NCBI RefSeq assembly: GCF_009389715.1 | Contig: NC_052394.1 | Location: 23,931,399 to 23,995,398, forward strand | Direction: 5' to 3' | DNA: 64,000 nt | From: Phoenix dactylifera | Taxonomy: Eukaryota > Streptophyta > Magnoliopsida > Arecales > Arecaceae | Shown: piece by piece, positions 1 through 14,918 of the stretch | How the letters are laid out: each line of letters starts with the position of its first letter | Position numbering within the stretch: position 1 is the stretch's first letter | The notes under the pieces: model-generated | Seen by the model: only the letters and a program-made list of their open reading frames with translations | The model's database searches: none | Told to the model about the DNA's origin: nothing | Position numbers and translations under genes: made by a program

Positions 1-2920
1 AAGAAAGCTGTTCTTTCTGCGATCACAAAGATCAAAGCGCGGCGGATCTTGGATAGCAGGGGATCCCTACTGTGGAAGTGCATCTCTACACGAACAAGGG
101 GACGCATCGAAACTCGGTTCCGAGCGGTGCCGCTACTGGAATTTAAGCTGCTTGTCTTTCTTATGCCTGCTTTTCTTAGACTTTTTTGGCTTCTTTGGAA
201 TGAGTTGCTGTGCTGAAATATCCGATCTAGGGTAGAAGACGAATCATCTAAAATCTATTCTCCAGTTGTTTTATTTTGCATATATATGGATATAATTATG
301 CTCTGGGATTGATGGGAGATTAGATTTTTAATTTACGGTAAGAGGCTTACTTAGTTAAGAATCAAGAAGAGGAGTAGCGTTGTTGGTAGTATGTACAACC
401 AGAAGATAACTGTGAGAAATTTGGATCAATGAAACTCTCTACAGGGAAAGGCTTTACAAATGTTTTAAAGAAACATGGAAGTGCAGCCCTAGAATATGTC
501 TTGAAAGCATATTTGGCTATTTAACATTGCTATGTTCTTATATTCCTTCAAGAGGTAGGAATTGTTGCCTTTTCATTATGTGAATCACCATCTGGGAATG
601 TGAAAAGCCATGTAGGCAATATCATAACCCATATTAGTGGACCGCATGAAGCTGTCTATTCTCTGACTTTCTTCATGCGGTTTGTCCGTTATGATACTTA
701 GCTGTTCTGCTTTTGCTTTTATGTTTCTGCATTCATTTTCTTTATGTAGATGATACTAGCTTACTATTATGCAGCACTAGTAAATAGAAACATATGTAAT
801 CTCAATGCCTGATTTGTCTTTAGTGGTTTGCGCTGTTTTGAAATGTCAACCGCATTTGCTTTTATATGTACGCAAAACCTGATCACTGATCTATAGTCAA
901 GTTATTGGGCTTCGGTTTAATTACTGACCCTATGAGGAGGCTGTTGAATTGCGTGATGGTGAGAAAGGTAAATATCTTGGAAAGGATGTTCCAAGAGCAG
1001 TGTATATTACTAATGAAAATATTTCTGAAGCTTTAATTGGCATGGACTCTGTACTTCAATCCCAGATCAATCAACCAATGATGGATTTGGACAAAAATGA
1101 GAATAAGGCAAGTTCTTCTGTCAACGTTTTCCATATGCTTTGCCTCTCTACATTTAATCCTTAAAAAGCCTTTTGTACTTGAAATATTTCTTCGTAATTG
1201 CAATGCAGTGCACAATACTGGCTTGTATTTATGCGCAAACTTCTTTACCATCTCCAATTTATTTTTTACTCTTATGTCATTAAAAAACTCCTGGTTCTAC
1301 ATTACTTTTTATTTAAATCTTTTAATTCATTAAGTTTTCATCAAGTTGTTTACAGTTTATCTCATGAAGCACACCCTCCCCCAATCCTTCCAATAATAAC
1401 AGTAAATAAACAATGCTGTCCCACAACCTCGTCCCCTCTACCAATAAAGAAAAGCAAAATGGAGTAGCACAATTAACAGAATTGTAAAGTTGTTAAGGAA
1501 TTGCCGACTCTGCTTTTTCGTTGATTATTGCTTGAGTTTGCATTTTGGTGTATTAGGTTTTCATTTACTCCAGTCCTGTTGTATTTTATATTGCACTATG
1601 TATCAAATCACATTTGTCTATTACCAACGGAGAACTCTACTTGCTTTCATAAGTTATTTGTTCATCTTGAATGCAAATATATCTAAAGTAATAAATGATT
1701 TAATGCATTTAACATTTCAATATGATCTTATTTTTTGTCAATAGAGATATTTTGCAGAGGAAACTTCATCTTTTTCCCCTATAATTTCATTGTGCAACTT
1801 ATATAATTTAAGTAGCAGAATGTAAGAGTTCGGCAACATTTTGCAGGCTGAACTTGGAGCAAATGCTATGTTAGCTGCATCAATTGTTGCATGTAAAGCT
1901 GGTGCTGTGGAAAAAGGGAGGCATGATATCTTTTCTACTAATTTTTTTAGTTTCCTTTGCTTTCATAATTCTGATTCTTTTTGGACTGTTTGATCTTGCA
2001 GGTTCCTCTCTACATAACATATAGTTGATCTTTCTGGTAAAAGCAATCCAGTCCTTCCCCTTCCACCCATCACCATCAGTAGTGGTGGAAAACGTGCTGG
2101 GAATAATCTAGCTGTCCAAGCACGACCTATGTTAATCTGGTGACGTGCATGCGTAGTTGAGCACTTAAGTTTTTGGTTTGATCAACTTCTGTTGGTTTTC
2201 CTCAAAATGATGATAAAACATACCAATATAAATCCAGGTAAATTAGGTTGGAACTGTCACAGAGGCTATAGAAGTTGTGAAGTGGGCTAAAGATGCTCGC
2301 TGGGGAGTGATCGTATCTCACAGAAGCAGACTGAAGATTCTTTCATTACTGATTTAGCAGTTGGCCTTCCAACCAGCCAGATTAAAGCTGGAGCTTTCCT
2401 TTGTCTTTCATTCCGTCATATTCCTAAGAACTTATCCAATTACAATGAGTTACGCCTCGTGGTGAACGACTTGCAAAATACAATCAGATTTGTCTTCGAA
2501 TCAGGCATTGATTTATGAGAGCATTGCCAAATTTCAAAAATGGGCTACTTGTAATGTTATTTTAGACACGCATCTGCATGCTCATTTGCTAAATGCATGA
2601 TCCACAAATACTGTAATTTAGACATTGATGTCATTTTAGGTAGCAGCCTTTCCATATATGAGATCTGTGCCATGTGCGTGCATGCTGGATACTGCTCCAA
2701 ATGCCCCAAATTGCTCTTTGATAAATCGAAATCATACATATACATGATTTGTATAGGCTAGTCTAGTTTCAACTAGTAATTTCAATTTTCCTGTCACTAA
2801 TTTTCTCACGATGACTTCTCAATGTTTGTTTTTTTTTTTTTTTGCCTACAGCTACTTAGAATTGAGGAAGAACTTGAAGTGAAGCTGCTTATGCTGGAGT
2901 GATCTGGCGACAGCCATAAT
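1..2920 (+). pseudogene. ENO3: Enolase 3-like (ENO3/ENOC) pseudogene, 5' end outside window
   Basis: Exon-sized blocks on the plus strand match plant cytosolic enolase 3 in order. Bases 1-150 encode KKAVLSAITKIKARRILDSR. Bases 931-1107 encode YEEAVELRDGEKGKYLGK and ALIGMD, still open. Bases 1847-1920 encode the ELGANAML block, 2002-2122 the VPLY to GGK block, 2238-2399 the VGTVTEAIEVVK block, and 2852-2917 the LLRIEEELE tail. Several plant enolase introns are still recognisable, so this was an intron-containing copy and not a retrocopy. It cannot make enolase. The first block loses frame after LDSRG. The fourth shifts after VPLY. TAG replaces the glutamine codon before VGTVTEA. Further shifts follow SHR and LEEELE. 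The middle of the protein, including the region with the metal-binding acidic residues, is missing between 2122 and 2238. Family assignment is strong; the functional paralogue must be elsewhere. Confidence 0.9.
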
Positions 2921-4140
2921 ACAGCAGGTTTTCATTTTTACATTTTTGCTCTGCATATGATCTCATGAAGCCATATGGATCAAGGTCATGATATTCTTAT
3001 CCAAATCTCTTGCTTCTTGTTTCATTAATAGGTTGAACACATCTGTGCAAGTTTTTTGAGTTGAATTCTTCACACTGTAGTCGTTGGTTGAAAACTGATT
3101 GAGGTTAAAAGATGCCTTCAGTTTTCAGTGAATTATTGAGATTGGTAGTTGTACCGAACCTTTATGTGATTGAATGCGGTGGCTTTGCATGTAAAAATGA
3201 GTTTGAAATTCTTGAGTACATGAGTTTATAGGCTCAAGATAGCAAGGCCATCTGCGTAGTTTGTTGACCAATCTGAAAAGTCCAGGTATTTTTGATCAGT
3301 TAATTTGTTCGACATCAATTTACAGATATACCCTTAAGCATCAGAATGCCCATAGACTGCAACCTTGGGCAAATTATCCATTCTTTAGCAGAAGCATGGA
3401 AATAGCTACAAGTTTATACTTTCTCCTCTCGGTGATCTAACTAGAGCATGGAAACTTTTTTTCTTGATGCCAGAACACTCGCTGCAAGCCTGTAACCTTA
3501 AATAAGACTTCAACTGCTTAGGATGTTTAGGATTGGTTTCAGTCCATAAGTATAAGGGTTCTTTCCTCACCATTAACTTGCACCATGAAGGAAGCTCATG
3601 GGGGCATGGATTACACCGGACCATGCACTTGTACCACTTACGGCAAATTAGCATATTATTTGTTATCAGTTCCAGTGCAGACCATGCAACCAAAACTGGC
3701 ATCACTAAGTCAAATAAGAAGCTGCACGAACTACTAAGTTGCATCACTAAGTTACATACGCAACCAAAGAGCATCATATAACTGAAATTATCTTAACCCC
3801 AACTGCTCTAAAAGCTCCTATTTTTTCGATGCACATCCTCTAGTTGCCCAACCAAATGAGGCAGCAACGGCTATTGGGGTAAGATGATCATCATTTGAAA
3901 GCACTCTCGAATTTTCTTGCAGAACGGCACGGGACTCCCATGCTTGTCCGTCATAGCTCATGGATCATCACGACAAGGAGAAAAAAAACAGCAAAAATCT
4001 ACCACTAAGAACTCAGAAAAATATGATCAGTCTACTAGAAATTTACGAAAACCGTACAAATGTAAGCAGACCAACTCTTTTCCAGAGAAAAAACATAAAG
4101 AAACAGAGATGGGAAAGAAAAAAACTCAAATAAATTATGC
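2921..4140. other. Spacer between enolase relic and PCNA
   Basis: No gene is recognised. The stretch holds only short open frames on both strands with no family resemblance. The last few hundred bases are probably the 3' untranslated region of the minus-strand PCNA gene. Confidence 0.5.
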
Positions 4141-5988
<1,848 letters not shown>

Positions 5989-6049
5989 TCATAGGGTCCT
6001 CCAGGCTCCAGTAACTCTCTCATAGTCATGGGTTTTTTTGCGAAGCGAA

Positions 6050-7230
6050 AAAATATCCTTTGAGTATTTATTTGTCCTTAAATTATGTATATATAAATAC
6101 AGTTTGCAATTTTGTGTGCTCAAATTTTCGGAGTGAAATAAAAGGAAAAAAGCCCCAACTATGACTCTTTTAAGAGGTTTAATTTATTGCTAGGAAACCG
6201 AGCAAAACAAAACAAAACAAACACGCCAAGAGAAGAAAAAAAAACTCCATTTGATACTTAAAAATAAGTAAATAAATAAATGCTCACCAAAATAAATAAA
6301 TAAATAAATGGAGTCGATGTTTATGATGCATGTTATAAGAGCCCAACATCATCCAAAATTTAAATTAATTATGATTTATTGGTATATAAAATTTAAGGTC
6401 ATCTAAATTGAAAATATAATATATTTCTTAGCAAATATAATGTATCAAATAAATCTTAAATAATATCAAAAAAATATATTATGACCTAATTCATGCTATT
6501 TATTAAAAAAACATCTTATACAAAACTCAGTTTTAATAACCATGTGCATTTTCATATGCATCATAACCAGCATTTATTGTAACAGGATTAATGAAAATAC
6601 CTTGATCAGATAAAAAGAATTTGCTGCAACTAAATGGACTAAAACACCATTAGTTAAATGGATTGGACTTTATTATAAATAGATTTATAAAAATACCATT
6701 GATCGCCTGTAAAGAATTTAATATAATTGAATTGGCACGAATACATTTGATTAAACTATTGGAACTTATTGTCGTGGGTGTGGCAAAATACTCTGAATTA
6801 AATGAAGATGATTTATTGTTATTGAATTGATAAACATACCTTTGACTAAATGATGAAAACAATTAAAACCTACCCTGAATTAAATGAAGAAGAGAAATAA
6901 AAGTAATTACACTTGAGTGAATGAAGAAAATAACTAAATGAAAACACCTATTAAATGAAGAAATAAATTTTTAAAAATGCAGTAAGTTAAGAAAAGATTT
7001 TTTAGCAAAAAGTAAATGAAGAAAATAACTAAATAAAAAATGAAGAAATATTTTTTAAAAATGTAATAAGTTAAGAAAAGATTTTTCAGTAAAAACCTCT
7101 ACTAGATGAAGAAAAAAATTACCTTTGAATAAATTAAACATATATTAAATGAAGAAAATAAATTTGAAAATATGTAATCAATACAGTAAAGAATTTCTAA
7201 TTAAAACTTATGCTGAAAAAAAAAAAGCAA
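6050..7230. repeat. AT-rich spacer with degenerate tandem repeats
   Basis: A very AT-rich stretch is built from drifting copies of AAATGAAGAAAATAA-like words. The clearest unit is about 82 bp: a copy beginning near 6955 and one near 7038 share the core AAGTTAAGAAAAGATTTTT. A short AAATAAAT array lies near 6265-6308. No gene is seen. Confidence 0.6.
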
Positions 7231-7306
7231 GGCACACTGGAAGCCTTCTATCAAAAGCCGATCCTGGGATTTGTGGGTTATGGATCCACCATGCTTCCAG
7301 TGCGCC
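7231..7306. repeat. Short inverted repeat (hairpin)
   Basis: GGCACACTGGAAGC at 7231-7244 is the reverse complement of GCTTCCAGTGCGCC at 7293-7306 except for one position. The loop is about 48 bp. The arms are GC-rich inside AT-rich flanks, so this could be a remnant of an inserted element. No protein-coding content is seen. Confidence 0.5.
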
Positions 7307-8118
7307 ACTCTAAATCATAAAAATAACTCTTCCGGTGCCCCTTCATTACAACTCTTCCGGTCCAATAAACCAAAAATCAATTTTCACCAAAAAAATTAAA
7401 AAAAACAAGGATCATTCTCTTTGCTATTAAGGTAGATATTCCTAACCATGTTTAGGCACTTAAACTAATTTCACCCAAACATTCTATGGATGTTATCCTG
7501 TTATACGATATTCTTGTTGGCTAAATGGTCTATGAACAGGTATATATCTCGGTTTCTTGGATCCATTCTGACCCTATTAACAAGATCGTCGTGAATTTAA
7601 CCCTAAAGCATCATTTGTCATTGATCAAAGGGAAGATGGCATTCTCTTCAATCTTTTAAAAAAGGCCTCTCAACACAAATACGAGAACCCAGAAATATGA
7701 ACTTAGAAACAGATCAAATGTGCATGGATACAAGAAAATTACAAGTAAACAAGTCGCCAACAAAGTCAGAGCTTTGAAATTACTGAAGGCACCATCCCCT
7801 CCTAGGAATGATCAGGGGCATGGCCATAGGTATTACAGCATAATGTTATATACCGCACCTGGTTTCACATAAACATGAAGCTTAACTGCAAATCCTGTTG
7901 GAAAACACAAATCAAATGCATGGAATATGGAATACCAGCTTTTTATGGTTTGACATAGCTACAGAATACACACAAGAAGGATTAGGAAAACAGAGGAATG
8001 CAAGTTCGCCAATTCCTTGATTGAACAATCAGAAAGGATGAAAACATCCAAAACGAAAGATATAATAAGTTCAGATGGTAAGCTTGGGTGTGAATCCACT
8101 GCAGTAAACAGAACGAAC

Positions 8119-11100
8119 TCAAAGATCTGGGGTGGATGCCGCTGTGCGCTTGATGGAAGCACTCTTGATGAGATGGTTGTAACTCCCCTTCTCCTTGAAA
8201 AGCTGAGAGAAGTGGTGCTTGCAATAGAGGATGCCTTCAAGGGCTGCGTAGTTTGAAGGGCTTATAGAACAGCCTCCATGGGAACATCTGAAACAAAACT
8301 TGTGATATGCTTGTCCTTCGACAGTCACCTGACAGCATTCACAGCACAACCATGCAAAGTGAAAGGGATGTTATCAATTTTGGATGCATCTAGTAAACTA
8401 AAACTAAATCTAGTTGTTTTACAATAAAAAGATGCTTGTAAACAGAGATATTGTCATTTCATATGAAACTAAGAAAAAAAAAGAAATTAAGAACACTTTT
8501 ACTTTACCTTTTTCTTCGGTAAAAATACAACTTATAATATTTAAATTTTCCCATGGATTAAAATTGTATAATTTGGAGCACCCAAGGATCTATTAGCCAG
8601 CAAAATGATGCCGTAGCAGTTCAGCTTCAAGATTGGCAACTGCAGCTAGGCAGCCACAAGCAACAGGCTTATTTAGGCAAGATGGATGTCAAAATAGATT
8701 CTAAAAAAGAAAACCAAGGAGGATAAGAATTAGGCAGACCAAGCCACAAAATTGTGAAGAGATAAAAACCCAACTCTTGGATGAGTCTATTCTTAATTCT
8801 CCACATGTATTCTTTTAGGAGAATGTCAGTATCAGAAAGTAGGATAGTTCTGGAGTAAATTATTTGTAGAAAGGTAATCACACAGCAGCGTAGGTAGTTG
8901 AAAAAGTACAAAGAACAATCTATGCTTATTCTACATGGGAATCACAAGGAAATCTGAAGATGTGCTCCAAAGCTTTTTATGGAGCAAACTAATTCTAATA
9001 ACTACAGCATGACCTGATTAAATTCTACAAACTTTTGGAAAATTGCCAACCTCAAATACTAGATTTTATATGACTTATATTCACTACCAACACGTTCAAA
9101 GGACTGCAATAATTGAAAACATTGTTGTTAAAACAATTTATGAAACAACACATCGCAAAAAGGATTATGGAGCATTAACTAAAAGTATATAGTGAAGCGG
9201 ATGATTATAACAAATAACTTTTCTGTAGTCAAACCTTTTCAAGCGGATATGCTGTTTTGCCACAAGTGGCACATTTTTCTTGAGTTCCTGAAAACATGCC
9301 AGCAGCTTTGCTACGAGACCTAGTCTGAATTCAAGACATGTCAGTTGACATTGCACGATAGTTATATGCTTTTTTGGATTGAATTATAGGCTTTTTTCGT
9401 AAAGGACATCACGACAGATACAAACAAAGAAAAATTTTGAAATTACCAGTTCTGGAGTTGGCTTCTCAGCTGGCTTTGCAGCTGTAAAAGAGCAAAACAT
9501 ATTGAGCAATCAAACGCTGAGATTATGTGTGGATAATATAATTGAACTATCTCTAACCAACTTGAAATGAAGTCTCACGTGACTGGAAGCTCTTGTTGAA
9601 GCTGCCTGTCTCCTTGAAGAGCTGCTCAAAATGAGGCTTGCAATACAAGACACCTTCCAGTGAAGAATAATTGCTCAGCTGAAAAAGAATGATAACAAAA
9701 TTAAGTAATAATCATTATTTTGGATCTCTCTCTATTTCTTGTCTCATAATTAAGGTAGTGCATGTGCATAGAATTGCTTATTACTCCCTAGAGTTTGTCA
9801 AAAGTCTGATGTTGCTCTTATAACACATGAAGCTCTTATACTATATAGATTAGCAGAACAAAAGTGGTTTTGTAATAGAACAGACTAAAGGTAGTATCTT
9901 CTGATTCGTTGAAGTAATATTCTATGATTTTAACAGATCTAGCCTTGGCTGCCCAGCAGTAACATATTTTGGGGTCACCATGAAGCCAACACTATGTTGG
10001 GTCTCCGACTCGCCATGTATTCGAGCCCATCAGGAATTGTGATGTTTTGAGCACCACATGGTTAAGCACATGTGATAAACCTATAAAACATCTCCATAGA
10101 AGACAATCTGTGTGCCCTTGACACATAGGCCCGGTTAGGTTTCTTTGCATAGCATCATTATGATCTAGCAAGTTGGCCTGCTAGCAAGGCCACAATGCTT
10201 ACGATATTGGCATGACACAAGGAAAGAATGCATGACTTGTTTAACAACATCTAAAAGGGCAATGGCTTGTTATTGTATGTCTAATAAGCAAAACTTACTA
10301 TTAATCTTGTTCCTGTACCATTTTGAACCATGTGCAATGTAAGATTACCGATCCCTCTATCAATTCTTATCCCTGCTCCTGCTATAGATATCAAATAGCT
10401 TCTAAGTGCAGCACAAATTAGGCAAGAGTGTACATTTGCTAATGCAGTACCATATGGTTATTATGAAATCGAGAAAAGCCCGCCTTGTGAAGTTGAGGAC
10501 AACACTATTGCACGCATCCATACACATCAATTGCTCATGCTAGGTGCTGGTGTTGGATAATCATTCTGATATTTTAGTTAAGTCAGCACGCACTTAAATT
10601 TGTCCACAGCATTGGCCGGGTTAAAATAAACCACAAGATTATTGAGAAACATTTAATCATATCTTGGATATAACCAAATAACATTCAATGCATGTTTCAA
10701 AGCATGACAATTTAAGAATCTTGCCTAAGACTGGTGCTTAATGTTCCATGGAGTGTATTCTAGAAAAAATGATTTGAATCATCATAACACGCTGGTAATT
10801 TTGATAAAACTGAAGCAATGAAGAGCAATTGACCATCATAGAGAGAGGGAAATATCATATGCATCGAAGTGACATGCATGAAAGAAGAATTTTTAAATCA
10901 TAAAAGAGCGGCATGCATTTTTTACCCGTATTCAACAATATAGATCAGAGATAATTCGGCACATTGCATGCATCGATGCATCCAGCGATCGATCCTCTTA
11001 TATTCTAGGTTGTGAAATCCATATAATGGAGACCGGTAGAGCCATGCCCAGAAATAGCACAAGAATAGATTGTGTGTCGTCGATCTGATATCAACATCTT

Positions 11101-11531
11101 ATAGAACTCGCATGACCAAACGAAATCAAAAGGCTATTGTTGATCTAAAAGACGTCAAATAAACCTTGGTTTCCTTTTCGAACTCTTGCCGGAATCATCT
11201 ACCACTTGGGGAAGAATCAGGTACGAACTATGCCAACTTTTTTTTAAAAAAAAAAAAAAACAACCTCGAATAGTTGATTTGCGCATTGAAAATTATTATT
11301 ACCCCAGAATCAATGCATGTAATTTTTCAGAAAGTGCCTCTCAAGAACCACAACAGGAATCGAGGAGCTAAAGAAACAAACGCAAAGACGGCGAACCTTT
11401 AAGGTGCCTTTGCAGTGATTGCACTTGAAGCAGGACTTGTGATAGGCGATCCCATCGGCGGACAACTGGTCCATCAAGTAGACCGTTTTGTCGCAGGCCT
11501 TGCACTTCTGCTGCGTGCCGCTGAAAGCCAT
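8119..11531 (-). CDS. WLIM2: Two-LIM-domain actin-bundling protein, WLIM2 type
   Basis: Plant two-LIM proteins bundle actin filaments and also occur in the nucleus. Five exons join in phase: 11531-11397, 9678-9558, 9481-9447, 9324-9235 and 8328-8119, giving 196 residues. The N-terminus is MAFSGTQQKCKACDKTVYLM. LIM1 carries CKAC, HKSCFKCNHC and YCKPHF. The linker contains KPAEKPTPEL and TRSRSKAAGMFSGTQEKC. LIM2 carries CATC, HKFCFRCSHGGC and YCKHHF. The C-terminus is SASIKRTAASTPDL. The linker and tail match the WLIM2 branch rather than WLIM1 or the pollen PLIM group. The zinc-binding Cys/His positions I can see in both LIM domains are kept. For exon 4, the acceptor ending TTCAG is chosen because the alternative acceptor 4 bp further in reads into a stop. 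Intron 1 is about 1.7 kb and shows no recognisable gene. Confidence 0.95.
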
Positions 11532-14500
11532 CGATTCTCGATCAGACGGTCCGCGATCTACACGACCTGATACTTCTCCGACCTCTTAAACCCGCGTCCA
11601 GAGATCTAGAGACCGGTGGCTACCAAAATCCACAGATCCAACCCTCAAAACGTAATAGAATATGATAAAAGAACAGAAAAATGAGGGAGCGAAATGGCGG
11701 ACGCCGGGACAACGCAATCGATCGAGGATTGGAACCTCGGAAACCTCCCTGATTGCCCTTAGCTCCGAGCAAAAACTGGGAATAAAACTTGGAACAGAGG
11801 AAATGGGAAAGAGATGAGGACGGAGGCGGTCTCTGCGCTTTTCGCCGCGAGCGGAGGCCGCGAATAAAAAATGATGGAAAGGATGGGAGCGGGTCGAGAA
11901 AACTCAGCAAAAAGGGCTCGTCATGATCACCCAGGCATGCCGGGATAAAAAGTATCCCGTTGGAGGTGGAGATCTGGAGTTTGATAGCAGCACAGAGAAA
12001 TAGAATGCGAATTTCCATACATGACGCGTGGCAATTTTGAATGAAGCACGACGTGTATTTGGAAAGATAGCCACGCCTTGTGAGCTAGAATGGAGCCTAT
12101 GGGACTTTCTAGTTGGGAAGTCCGCAGCGGGATGGGCTGACTCTATATTTGGGATTATTTTTTTCGCGGAATAAATAATGGATTAATGGAATAGCTTGGC
12201 ACGCGCTATTCTACTGGTTGGTCCTGTCCACGACCGCTTCGATGCGGTGGAATTATGCCGATGCGCAGGCTTTTTTTGTTGGTTCTTCCGTTTCGTAAGA
12301 CGTCATCCGTTCTGCAGGCGATTTAATCGTGTCCGTCCAATGAATGCAGGCCTCGATTTCATCCTGTTTTGCCGATTGGACGGACGAGAGCCCGTGCTGT
12401 GACATTGGAGAGGGCGTGACGCCGTAGGTGCTTGCCGCGGTTCCTATTTGACTTTTTTTTGAATGCATTCATATTGGAGTTGTATGAAATTATCCATTTC
12501 AGCCCAATATATATATATATATAAGAATTTTTAAAATAAAAATATGTTGAGAGTTTCTAATTTTTTTATTAAAAAAATCTTCCAAATGAATTGATTCAAT
12601 ACAAACGATGGAGATACAAGTTGATCCAATGCACGGAGTTATGCAGACCACATGTGTTCCGCGATTTCTCCTAATATCTGTTATTTTAAATTCTTTATAA
12701 AAAATCTTTTTATTAATTTTGCTATGTGCCTTGCTAAATCAAAGATCTTTTATTTTCTTCAAAAATATCTAGCTTGATCGGACAATTATATAAGAATTTT
12801 TACAAGTCAAAATAAACTTTAAAATAGTATGGTCTTGCCTGACCATAAATTCTTGTACTATTTTAGGCAAACCAAATTCATTGCGAATGACAAATAGCAA
12901 ATTATAGTACCAAAGTCAAATGAAGCAACCAATGAATTGAATTGACATGGCACTGCATAAATTGAGTTCAAAAATATAGCATTCTTAAAAAGTCAGAGCA
13001 AGAGGACAAAAGTTGATCCATCTAGTTATAACCTATGTCACTACTACATCAATTTGTAATCCAAGATTATAAATCCTATCGACACATACATACATACATA
13101 CATACATATGTGTGTATGTATATGTATACGTGCATGGTGTGGATAATATATCCTCATCTAGAGGCACAAAATACCAATTATAAGCTAGGGTTTGTATTCG
13201 TTCAGACCCAGGTCGCGTGTCTATCATGGATCATGAATCCACATCTTAGGGTGCAAAATGCCCAATTGCGAACCAACATTTGCAGTTGCTCAAACCAAAT
13301 AACCAGACCAGTCTAATAAAAATTTTGCACCCCCCAAATTTCTGGGGCCTTGCTTGGATACAATATGCAATTCTCCTCTTGGACTGTGGTTCGGAGAATT
13401 TAGATTGCTTCGAGTCTGGACTAGATTAATAGACGTTGACAATTATGTCCGATCTAATTTTCAAACAAAGGGGAAACAAATCAAGTGGTGAATGGGTTGG
13501 ATCTGCTACTCAAGCAGACATCATGGAACAAGGATAAGTTGGCACCTGCACGTATGTTGCAGGCAATAGTAGGCAAGTGGTAACATGATATAACCTGACG
13601 CTTGATCATTTGTGTGACCAGCAAAATTTTCATGACAGAATTTTTCTCTACATTACTGGGGAGGCTTTCTTGATCGTATGCAGACACCTTTATCGAACTA
13701 GAGAATCATATAACCTGGAAATATAGGCTATAATCTTGTTACAAATCTTGTGCATAGAACAAGTCAGAAAGAGAGCTAATTCGAGCTTTTATATATGAAC
13801 CTAAATTTTGTTCAATTCATCTCATGGATTTGCATCTTCGTTTTTGTTCCAGTGCTTGTTTAACATCACCATTTTGTGTATAGAGGAGCATTCTTCATGT
13901 CGAAACATCAAATAAGGGGTTTAGAATGCCAATGGTTCTCCATGTAATGGTTTTCCTTGAAGCTGCAATCAAATGCTGCTACTAAATGGTTAGGACATTA
14001 TAATTTTAACAGGCTAGACATGATATTTAACAGGATACAGCTGATTGAGGACAAGAAAAGGGAAAAGGATGAGATCTCTTCTAATTTATTTGTGTGCGTG
14101 GTGATACCTCGATGTTGTTTATTGTTGCTTAAAATATCTTCAGCAATATATTCATCAGCACAATAATCCTGCTTTATGAAATCGCGATATTGCGTGTATA
14201 TCCCTTACCTACCCTTTCTGATAATTTTCGATGTGTTTGCAAGGTATGCTAGAAAATAAGTTAAACTAACTAAAAATCATTTTATGTTGTTGTCATTATG
14301 CAATATAGAAGCTCGCTTTCTCTAGTTATTACTGATGGAAAAGGAGATCATGAAACTCGAATTTTAAGTCAGGAAAGAGGAGAAAAGTCATCATTTTTTT
14401 CATGGGCAATCACACAACACCATCTGCTATTGAACCTGCCGTTGGAGCTAGCCGCAGTCAGATAATAGCTATCCACGGTTACTCATACTAACATGACCAA

Positions 14501-14918
14501 ACTAAGAGACCCATTTCATCTAGCAGTTTCATGTGGAGGTCTACCAGTAATTGAAAGGAATGACTTCAATAAAAGAAAGTAGACTTGGATAACGTGAGAA
14601 TGTAGAAACAGAACTCGACACAAATTACATGAGTAAAACTTGTTGGATCAGTTGCTGAAGATACAATTTTGTGTGAATCACATATCTCTATCTCCTCCTT
14701 GTTTCCTAGGTTCATATCATGTACTTGAAAAGTCCAACAAACAAAAGAAGAAACCCTACAAATTCTTCTTATGATGCCAAAAATAACTGCTCACAAATTG
14801 GAGAGAGCCGGATCCCATAAAATGCACTCAAAAAGTCAAAATCTTTGAGCTTTTGACATAGAAGAAAAGCAAAACAGGGGATAGAAGCCCTGGTCGATCG
14901 CAAAAATTGCAGACACCA
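11532..14918. other. Spacer between WLIM2 5' end and reticulon-like gene
   Basis: The first few hundred bases (to about 12,020) are GC-richer and probably hold the WLIM2 leader and promoter. An 11-bp perfect inverted repeat lies at 12,331-12,341 and 12,375-12,385. From 12,480 the DNA is AT-rich, with a short CATA/TACA microsatellite at about 13,085-13,108. No gene is recognised; the small open frames here resemble nothing known to me. Confidence 0.5.
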
